A DNA stretch of 18,161 bases from positions 1-18,161 of the forward strand of contig NW_022205003.1 in NCBI RefSeq assembly GCF_008831285.2, in the 5' to 3' direction. Each line of letters starts with the position of its first letter. The stretch's first letter is position 1. The translations under genes and the position numbers were made by a program. Source of the DNA: Nymphaea colorata (lineage: Eukaryota; Streptophyta; Magnoliopsida; Nymphaeales; Nymphaeaceae). Positions 11,787 to 18,161 of the stretch are shown here, one piece after another. The notes beneath the pieces are model-generated. The model worked only from the letters and a program-made list of their open reading frames with translations. It did no database searches and had not been told where the DNA came from.

Positions 11787-12631
11787 ATACATATATAATG
11801 AATGATTTAAATGATTGAAATCACATGTTCATGTGGATACAAACGCGTGTAGTTAGTCCGATGAGTTGAATTTATTGTTACAACTATAGTGCACGATCTA
11901 AATGATTGAAATCACAAGTTCGTATCAATACAAGTGCGATTTAAGTGATTCAAATGATCACACATACTTAATTGAATGTGCTTAACTTGTTGTTACATCC
12001 ATATTGCTAGATTAAGTGAATTCAAATCACAAGTTTGTGGAAAATAAATGAGATTTGAGTGATTCATTTGGTGTCTTATAATTAACCTAATGTGTTTCAC
12101 TCGTTATGACATCTATGATCAACGATTTAAACGATAAAAACTCACAAGTTTATATGGATGTAAAGGAGACCTATGGATTAGTTTAGTTTGATCCCTTGTA
12201 GTTTGTTCAATAAGTTGAACATGTTGTTACATCTCATTCATTTGTATCCATACGCACACTAAATCACTCGTCTCAATACGAGTGAGATTTAAGTGATTCA
12301 TTTGATCACGCATACTTAATTGAATGTGCTTAACTTGTTGTTACGTCTATATTAAATGATTTAGTATATTGAAATCATAGGTTTGTATGGAAATGAATGA
12401 GATTTGAGTGATTCATTTGGTGTCTTGTAGGTAACCTAATATGTTTCACTTGTTATTACATATATTTGATCACATATATTTAATTGAGAGATTAAATGAT
12501 TCATTTTCACTTGTTATTACATATATTTGATCAATATATTTAATTGAGTGTGCGTAGCCATTTGTTACATACGTATAGAATGACTTAGTGGCTTGAAATA
12601 AGAAGTTCGTTTGGAAATGAATGAGAGTCAG
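11787..12631 (+). repeat. Module 1 of the reference HOR (~845 bp)
   Basis: Order: truncated A', then D, B, A, C, B, short A and a short doublet. Cores fall at 11878 (D), 11993 (B), 12107 (A, mutated to TTATGAC), 12227 (C), 12341 (B), 12456 (A), 12517 and 12565. The leading A' is cut: GGAATACATATATAATG joins text that normally lies 60 bp apart in A' of the other modules. The end of A' is also shortened at GGATACAAACGCGTG. An inverted patch lies inside C/B (see the feature at 12261). The module straddles the arbitrary unit start at 11867. Confidence 0.8.
12231..12290. repeat. Small inverted patch with hairpin, unit 5 (reference)
   Basis: The patch covers about 12231-12271. The stem is 12261-12271 with 12278-12290 and the loop is CTCAAT. 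The right stem is also the direct start of the text that leads to the next B monomer at AAGTGATTCATTTG, so the hairpin marks the inversion junction. Confidence 0.8.
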
Positions 12632-14041
12632 GTCATTAAGTTGGTCCCTTACAGTTAATCTAGTGTATTTCACTTGTTATTACATCTATAATGAATGATT
12701 TAAATGATTGAAATCGCAAGTTCATATGGATACAAATGGATCTATGCATTACTTTGAATGCGTGTAATTAGTCCGATGAGTTGAATTTGTTGTTACATCT
12801 ATAGTGAACGATCTAAAGGATTGAAATCACGCGTTCGTACCAATACAAGTGAGATTTAAATGATTCATATGATCATGCATGCTTAATTGAATGTGTTTAA
12901 CTTGTTGTTACATCTATATTAAATGATTTAGTAGATCGAAATCACAAGTTTGTATGAAAATGAATGAGATTCGAGTGATTCATTTGGTGTCTTATGGTTT
13001 ACCTAATGTGTTTCACTAGTTGTTACATTTATAATGATTCTTAATACGGATGTCCTTAACAAGTGATTCATTTGGTGTCATATAGTTAACCTAATGTGTT
13101 TCACTTGTAATTTAATTGAATGTGCTTAACAAGTGAATTAGGTTAACAATAGGGCACCAAATGAATCACTCAAATCTCATTCATTTTCATGCAAGCCTGT
13201 GATTTCAATCTACTAAATCATTTAACATGGATATAACAATAAGTCAAGTACATTCAATAAAGTATGCGTGATCATATGAATCACTTAAATCTGACTCGTA
13301 TTGGTACGACTATAGTGCACGATCTAAAGGATTGAAATTACAAGTTCGTATCAATACAAGTGCGATTTAAGTGATTCAAATGATCACACATACTTAATTG
13401 AATGTGCTTAACTTATTGTTACATCCATGTTGCTTGATTAAGTGAACTGAAATCACAAGTTTGTATGAAAATGAATGTGATTCGAGTGATTCATTTGGTG
13501 TCTTATAGTTAACCTAACGTGTTTCACATGTTATTACATCCATGATCAATGATTTAAATAATTAAAACTCACAAGTTTATATGGATATAAAGGAGACCTA
13601 TGCATTAGTTTGATCCTTTCTAGTTTGTACGATAAGTTGAACATGTTGTTACATCTATAGTGATCGATGCACAAGTTCACATCAATACGAGTGGGATTTA
13701 AGTGATTCAATTGATCACGCATATTTAATTGAATGTACTTAACTTGTTGTTACGTTTATATTAAATGATTTAGTAAATTCAAATCATAGGTTTATATGAA
13801 AATGAATGGGATTCGAGTGATTCATTTGGTGTCTTACAGGTAACTTAATGTGTTTCACTTGTTATTACATACATTTGATCACTTATGTTTAATCGAGAGA
13901 TTATGTGATTCATTTTTACTTGTTCTTACATACATTTGATAACTTATATTTAATTGAATGTGCGTAACCATTTGTTACATACGTATAGAATGACTTAGTG
14001 GCTTGAAAAAAGAAGTCCGTTTGGAAATGAATGAGAGTCAA
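12632..14041 (+). repeat. Module 2 of the reference HOR (~1410 bp, expanded)
   Basis: Order: A', D, B, A, then a hairpin with an inverted B-A segment, then D-like, B, A, C, B, short A and a short doublet. Cores are at 12680, 12793, 12908, 13023, then 13419, 13534, 13649, 13750, 13865, 13926 and 13975. It exceeds module 3 by about 513 bp. The excess is accounted for by a second D/B/A start plus the inverted segment at 13130-13309. One interval (13649 to 13750) is 101 bp because GATCGATGCACAAG skips about 14 bp present in module 3. Confidence 0.8.
13063..13309. repeat. Inverted segment and hairpin, unit 5 (reference)
   Basis: Arms are 13063-13107 and 13130-13169, loop 13108-13129. The inverted segment is 13130-13309. 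On the minus strand it contains a core variant TTATTGTTATATCC (around 13234), TTAGTAGATTGAAATCAC and GTGATTCATTTGGTGCCC. These identify it as one B and the start of one A monomer, about 1.6 monomers in total. Confidence 0.93.
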
Positions 14042-14154
14042 GTCACTATATTGGTCCCTTATAGTTAATCTAATGTATTTCACTTGTTATTACATCTATA
14101 ATGAATGATTTAAATGGTTGAAATCACAAGTTTATATGGATACAAATGGTTGAA
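14042..14154 (+). repeat. Reference monomer A' (113 bp)
   Basis: Begins GTCACTATATTGGTCCC, an altered form of the A start GTGATTCATTTGGTGTC. It continues to AATCTAATGTATTTCAC and the core TTGTTATTACATC (TTAC at 14090). It always follows a short doublet and precedes D. Confidence 0.75.
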
Positions 14155-14270
14155 GTCACTATATTTGTACACGTGTAGTTAGTCCGATGAGTTGAATTTG
14201 TTGTTACATCTATAGGGAACGTTCTAAAGGATTGAAATCACATGTTCGTACGAATACAAGTGAGATTTAA
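14155..14270 (+). repeat. Reference monomer D (116 bp)
   Basis: Starts GTCACTATATTTGTAC and carries AGTCCGATGAGTTGAAT ahead of the core TTGTTGTTACATC (TTAC at 14204). The second half, GGATTGAAATCACATG and GAATACAAGTGAGATT, is shared with B and C. The D type marks the junction region between modules. Confidence 0.75.
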
Positions 14271-14384
14271 GTGATCATATAATCATGCATACTTAATTGA
14301 ATGTGTTTAACTTGTTGTTACGTCTATAATAAATGATTTAGTAGATTGAAATCACAAGTTTGTGCGAAAATGAATGAGATTCGA
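14271..14384 (+). repeat. Reference monomer B, first copy (114 bp)
   Basis: Starts GTGATCATATAATCATGC (one T shorter than other units except unit 3). Then comes ACTTAATTGAATGTGTTT and the core at 14318. The second half has AAATGATTTAGTAGATTG. The matching monomer is the one replaced in unit 6. Confidence 0.75.
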
Positions 14385-14500
14385 GTGATTCATTTGGTGT
14401 CTTGTAGTTAACCTATTGTGTTTCACTTGTTATTACATCTTTGATCAATGATTTAAATGATTAAAACTTACAAGTTTGTATGGATATAAAGGAGACCTAT
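14385..14500 (+). repeat. Reference monomer A, first copy (116 bp)
   Basis: Starts GTGATTCATTTGGTGTC, then TTAACCTATTGTGTTTCAC and the core at 14433. It ends with GGATATAAAGGAGACCTAT, which always leads into C. This is the first monomer of the trimer lost in units 2 and 4. Confidence 0.8.
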
Positions 14501-14614
14501 GCATTAGTTTGATCCCTTGTAGTTAGTTCAATAAGTTGAACTAGTTCTTACATCTATGGTGATCGATGTAAGGAATTGAAATCACAAGTTCGTATCAATA
14601 CGAGTGGGATTTAA
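14501..14614 (+). repeat. Reference monomer C (114 bp)
   Basis: Starts GCATTAGTTTGATCCC in place of GTGATTCATTTG, then TTCAATAAGTTGAAC and the core CTAGTTCTTACATC (TTAC at 14548). The second half returns to the common text ATTGAAATCACAAGTTCG. It always lies between A and B. Confidence 0.8.
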
Positions 14615-14728
14615 GTGATTCATTTTATCACACATACGTAATTGAATGTGCTTAACTTGTTGTTACGTCTATATTAAATGATTTAGTAGATTAAAATCAT
14701 AGGTTTGTATGAAATGAATGATATTGGA
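14615..14728 (+). repeat. Reference monomer B, second copy (114 bp)
   Basis: Starts GTGATTCATTTTATCAC, then GTAATTGAATGTGCTTAAC and the core with ACGTC (TTAC at 14663). It carries AAATCATAGG where most monomers read AAATCACAAG. The same change marks the equivalent monomer in all three modules. Confidence 0.78.
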
Positions 14729-14816
14729 GTGATTCATTTGGTGTCTTGTAAGTAACCTAATGTGTTTCACTTGTTATTACATATATTTGATCACTTATAT
14801 TTAATTGAGAGATTAA
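14729..14816 (+). repeat. Reference monomer A, short form (88 bp)
   Basis: Begins like a normal A with GTGATTCATTTGGTGTC and the core at 14777. After TTTGATCACTTATATTTAAT it jumps early to GAGATTAAGTGATTC, so the next start comes after 88 bp instead of ~115 bp. The same shortening occurs at the equivalent place in modules 1 and 2 of each HOR, so it predates module duplication. Confidence 0.78.
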
Positions 14817-14938
14817 GTGATTCATTTTCACTTGTTATTACATATAATTGATCACTTGTATTTAATTGAATGTGCGTGACCATTTCTTACTTACGTATAG
14901 AATGACCTAGTGGCTTTGATACCAGAAGTTCGTTTGGA
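14817..14938 (+). repeat. Short-doublet element closing module 3
   Basis: Starts GTGATTCATTTTCAC directly followed by the core (TTAC at 14838). A second, weaker core CATTTCTTACTTACG lies 49 bp on (TTAC at 14887). It continues with GTATAGAATGACCTAGTGG and GAAGTTCGTTTGGAA. The 61-bp plus 49-bp spacing is about one monomer split in two and appears three times per HOR. Confidence 0.75.
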
Positions 14939-15383
14939 ATACATATATAATGAATGATTTAAATGATTGAAATCACATGTTCATGTGGATACAAACGCGT
15001 GTAGTTAGTCCGATGAGTTGAATTTATTGTTACAACTATAGTGCACGATCTAAATGATTGAAATCACAAGTTCGTATCAATACAAGTGCGATTTAAGTGA
15101 TTCAAATGATCACACATACTTAATTGAATGTGCTTAACTTGTTGTTACATCCATATTGCTAGATTAAGTGAATTCAAATCACAAGTTTGTGTGAAAATAA
15201 ATGAGATTTGAGTGATTCATTTGGTGTCTTATAATTAACCTAATGTGTTTCACTCGTTATGACATCTATGATCAACGATTTAAACGATAAAAACTCACAA
15301 GTTTATATGGATGTAAAGGAGACCTATGGATTAGTTTAGTTTGATCCCTTGTAGTTTGTTCAATAAGTTGAACATGTTGTTAC

Positions 15384-15443
15384 ATCTCATTCATTTGTAT
15401 CCATACGCACACTAAATCACTCGTCTCAATACGAGTGAGATTT
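15384..15443. repeat. Small inverted patch with hairpin, unit 6
   Basis: The stem is 15414-15424 with 15431-15443, and the loop is CTCAAT, as in units 3 and 5. Confidence 0.78.
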
Positions 15444-16216
15444 AAGTGATTCATTTGATCACGCATACTTAATTGAATGTGCTTAACTTGTTGTTACGTC
15501 TATATTAAATGATTTAGTATATTGAAATCATAGGTTTGTATGGAAATGAATGAGATTTGAGTGATTCATTTGGTGTCTTGTAGGTAACCTAATATGTTTC
15601 ACTTGTTATTACATATATTTGATCACATATATTTAATTGAGAGATTAAATGATTCATTTTCACTTGTTATTACATATATTTGATCAATATATTTAATTGA
15701 GTGTGCGTAGCCATTTGTTACATACGTATAGAATGACTTAGTGGCTTGAAATAAGAAGTTCGTTTGGAAATGAATGAGAGTCAGGTCATTAAGTTGGTCC
15801 CTTACAGTTAATCTAGTGTATTTCACTTGTTATTACATCTATAATGAATGATTTAAATGATTGAAATCGCAAGTTCATATGGATACAAATGGGATCTATG
15901 CATTACTTTGAATGCGTGTAATTAGTCCGATGAGTTGAATTTGTTGTTACATCTATAGTGAACGATCTAAAGGATTGAAATCACGCGTTCGTACCAATAC
16001 AAGTGAGATTTAAATGATTCATATGATCATGCATGCTTAATTGAATGTGTTTAACTTGTTGTTACATCTATATTAAATGATTTAGTAGATCGAAATCACA
16101 AGTTTGTATGAAAATGAATGAGATTCGAGTGATTCATTTGGTGTCTTATGGTTTACCTAATGTGTTTCACTAGTTGTTACATTTATAATGATTCTTAATA
16201 CGGATGTCCTTAACAA

Positions 16217-16463
16217 GTGATTCATTTGGTGTCATATAGTTAACCTAATGTGTTTCACTTGTAATTTAATTGAATGTGCTTAACAAGTGAATTAGGTTAA
16301 CAATAGGGCACCAAATGAATCACTCAAATCTCATTCATTTTCATGCAAGCCTGTGATTTCAATCTACTAAATCATTTAACATGGATATAACAATAAGTCA
16401 AGTACATTCAATAAAGTATGCGTGATCATATGAATCACTTAAATCTGACTCGTATTGGTACGA
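16217..16463. repeat. Inverted segment and hairpin, unit 6
   Basis: Arms are 16217-16261 and 16284-16323; the inverted segment is 16284-16463 (180 bp). It matches unit 5 base for base as far as I can follow by eye. Confidence 0.92.
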
Positions 16464-17401
16464 CTATAGTGCACGATCTAAAGGATTGAAATTACAAGTT
16501 CGTATCAATACAAGTGCGATTTAAGTGATTCAAATGATCACACATACTTAATTGAATGTGCTTAACTTATTGTTACATCCATGTTGCTTGATTAAGTGAA
16601 CTGAAATCACAAGTTTGTATGAAAATGAATGTGATTCGAGTGATTCATTTGGTGTCTTATAGTTAACCTAACGTGTTTCACATGTTATTACATCCATGAT
16701 CAATGATTTAAATAATTAAAACTCACAAGTTTATATGGATATAAAGGAGACCTATGCATTAGTTTGATCCTTTCTAGTTTGTACGATAAGTTGAACATGT
16801 TGTTACATCTATAGTGATCGATGCACAAGTTCACATCAATACGAGTGGGATTTAAGTGATTCAATTGATCACGCATATTTAATTGAATGTACTTAACTTG
16901 TTGTTACGTTTATATTAAATGATTTAGTAAATTCAAATCATAGGTTTATATGAAAATGAATGGGATTCGAGTGATTCATTTGGTGTCTTACAGGTAACTT
17001 AATGTGTTTCACTTGTTATTACATACATTTGATCACTTATGTTTAATCGAGAGATTATGTGATTCATTTTTACTTGTTCTTACATACATTTGATAACTTA
17101 TATTTAATTGAATGTGCGTAACCATTTGTTACATACGTATAGAATGACTTAGTGGCTTGAAAAAAGAAGTCCGTTTGGAAATGAATGAGAGTCAAGTCAC
17201 TATATTGGTCCCTTATAGTTAATCTAATGTATTTCACTTGTTATTACATCTATAATGAATGATTTAAATGGTTGAAATCACAAGTTTATATGGATACAAA
17301 TGGTTGAAGTCACTATATTTGTACACGTGTAGTTAGTCCGATGAGTTGAATTTGTTGTTACATCTATAGGGAACGTTCTAAAGGATTGAAATCACATGTT
17401 C

Positions 17402-17473
17402 TAAATACAAAGTGACAACATATATAACAATGTTTTAACTTGTTGTTACGTCTATTATATAACAATTGATTTA
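17402..17473. other. Replaced patch in a B monomer, unit 6
   Basis: Between CACATGTTC and AAAATGAATGAGATTCG, unit 5 has about 139 bp of ordinary D/B text, while unit 6 has only about 89 bp. Of the normal text, only TTTTAACTTGTTGTTACGTC remains recognisable in the middle. The rest is AT-rich and contains TATATAACAAT twice (17421-17431 and 17456-17466), a word I see nowhere else in the window. Confidence 0.8.
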
Positions 17474-18122
17474 AAATGAATGAGATTCGAGTGATTCATT
17501 TGGTGTCTTGTAGTTAACCTATTGTGTTTCACTTGTTATTACATCTTTGATCAATGATTTAAATGATTAAAACTTACAAGTTTGTATGGATATAAAGGAG
17601 ACCTATGCATTAGTTTGATCCCTTGTAGTTAGTTCAATAAGTTGAACTAGTTCTTACATCTATGGTGATCGATGTAAGGAATTGAAATCACAAGTTCGTA
17701 TCATGACGTAGTGGGAGGTTATTTAGTGATTCATTTTATCACACATACGTAATTGAATGTGCTTAACTTGTTGTTACGTCTATATTAAATGTTTAGTATG
17801 ATGTAAATCATAGAGTTGTATGAAAATGAATGATATAGTGATTCATTTGGTGTCTTGTAAGTAACCTAATGTGTTTCACTGTTTATTACATATATTTGAT
17901 CACTTATATTTAATTGAGAGATTAAGTGATTCATTTTCACTTGTTATTTACATATAATTGATCACTGTATTAATTGAATGTGTGTGACATTCTTACTTAC
18001 GTATAGAATGACCTAGTGGCTTTGATACCAGAAGTTCGTTTGGATACATATATAATGAATGATTTAAATGATTGAAATCACATGTTCATGTGGATACAAA
18101 CGCGTGTAGTTAGTCCGATGAT

Positions 18123-18161
18123 TGAATTTATTGTTACAACTATAGTGCACGATCTAAATGA
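18123..18161 (+). repeat. HOR unit 7, first 39 bp only
   Basis: The window ends inside the next unit. TGAATTTATTGTTACAAC and the following CTATAGTGCACGATC match the start of units 2, 5 and 6, so the array continues past the window on this side. Confidence 0.9.

Larger units (their letters stand above)
9014..11866 (+). repeat. HOR unit 4 (2853 bp, trimer missing, 41-T tract)
   Basis: Like unit 2, this copy lacks the A-C-B trimer of module 3. At the place of the loss it carries a run of 41 T (11534-11574) seen nowhere else in the window. It shares TTGTTAGTCT (ends at 11466), ATAGGAACG, TTGTAGTAACC and TTAATGAGAG with unit 2, about 5.87 kb upstream. Extra one-base losses occur, such as GGAGACTATG near 10738 and GAAGCACTAT near 11296. 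Confidence 0.92.
14042..14938 (+). repeat. Module 3 of the reference HOR (~897 bp, all direct)
   Basis: This is the only module with no inverted piece, so it shows the basic order: A', D, B, A, C, B, short A, short element. Its A-C-B trimer starting at 14385 is the part missing from units 2 and 4. The individual monomers are listed separately below. Confidence 0.82.
11867..15018 (+). repeat. HOR unit 5 (3152 bp, best reference copy)
   Basis: This is the longest and cleanest copy. The core TTGTTRTTACRT, or a recognisable variant, can be followed through about 30 positions, mostly 113-116 bp apart. Exceptions are a 120-bp C interval at 12107-12227, a 101-bp interval at 13649-13750 and three short doublets of ~61 then ~49 bp beginning at 12456, 13865 and 14777. 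These irregular spacings recur in every other unit, which shows that the whole 3.15 kb was copied as a block. Only a few bases look lost (GTGATCATAT at 14271, GAAATGAATG near 14711). Confidence 0.94.
15019..18122 (+). repeat. HOR unit 6 (3104 bp, altered 3' part)
   Basis: The first ~2.38 kb is almost identical to unit 5. From 17402 to about 17473 the expected B-monomer text is replaced by shorter unrelated sequence. After this, unit order resumes with the module-3 trimer present. The last ~450 bp hold scattered changes of several kinds, for example ATGACGTAGTGGGAGG near 17703 where others read ATACGAGTGGGAT, and ATAGAGTTGTATG near 17811. Unlike units 2 and 4, this copy breaks the long-short alternation. 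Confidence 0.92.
1..18161 (+). repeat. Satellite DNA array with ~3.15-kb higher-order repeat
   Basis: The whole window is tandem satellite DNA. The basic monomer is about 115 bp, seen from the spacing of the core TTGTTRTTACRT. In unit 5 this core recurs at 11878, 11993, 12107, 12227, 12341 and 12456 and continues to the end of the unit. Monomers differ from one another, but the same order of variants returns every ~3.15 kb with near-identity, which defines a higher-order repeat. Six copies and the start of a seventh are present, so array and window have no visible edge. A representative monomer counts 19 G, 12 C, 38 A and 46 T. Many B-type monomers contain TGATCA. Such multi-level arrays are known from centromeric and other heterochromatin in eukaryotes. 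Species and chromosomal place cannot be read from the sequence. No open frame longer than 67 codons exists. Confidence 0.97.

Noticed and set aside
1-18161. CRISPR array
   Set aside because: The repeat period of ~115 bp has no short constant repeat with unique spacers; all parts of each unit belong to the same diverged family and no cas-like coding sequence exists.

Overview
This window is satellite DNA from end to end. I find no gene, RNA gene, transposon body, CRISPR array or bacterial-type regulatory signal on either strand. The sequence is AT-rich: a typical monomer counted by hand is about 27% G+C. It consists of one family of diverged monomers of about 115 bp, nearly all in the same orientation. 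A multi-level satellite with no coding content points to a nuclear eukaryotic genome, such as centromeric, pericentromeric, subtelomeric or knob-type heterochromatin. A plant is my best guess, but nothing in the sequence proves it and I do not recognise the family.

Layout: a higher-order repeat (HOR) of about 3.15 kb occurs six times, plus a 39-bp start of a seventh. Using the landmark TGAATTTATTGTTACAAC, the units start at 1, 3144, 5947, 9014, 11867, 15019 and 18123. Their lengths are 3143, 2803, 3067, 2853, 3152 and 3104 bp. Unit 5 (11867-15018) is the cleanest full-length copy and serves as the reference.

Internal order: monomers fall into recognisable types, named here by the text after the shared start GTGATTCATTT. 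Type A continues GGTGTC..TTAACCTAATG. Type B continues GATCAC..TTAATTGAATG. Type C starts GCATTAGTTTGATCC. Type D contains AGTCCGATGAGTTGAAT. A' is a relative of A with TTGGTCCCTTA. All share a core TTGTTRTTACRT. The order A'-D-B-A-C-B-A plus two short elements forms a module of about 0.9 kb. One HOR is three modules of about 845, 1410 and 897 bp. Module 2 is larger because it carries extra D/B/A copies and a 180-bp segment in inverted orientation, which forms a strong hairpin with its neighbour. Module 1 carries a smaller inverted patch with its own hairpin.

Differences between units: units 2 and 4 both lack exactly one A-C-B trimer (345 bp) in module 3 and share other small changes, and units 3 and 5 share different ones. 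This suggests a larger period of about 5.9 kb (two HORs). Unit 4 has a unique run of 41 T at that same deletion site. Unit 3 has a 66-bp deletion at a 7-bp microhomology. Unit 6 has a replaced patch at 17402-17473 that looks like filler DNA. Many remaining differences are single-base deletions, clustered and denser at both window ends, so some may be sequencing or assembly error.

The array evidently grew by duplication at several nested scales (monomer, trimer, module, HOR, HOR pair), with inversion at two places and later deletions between similar monomers. No function can be read directly from the sequence.
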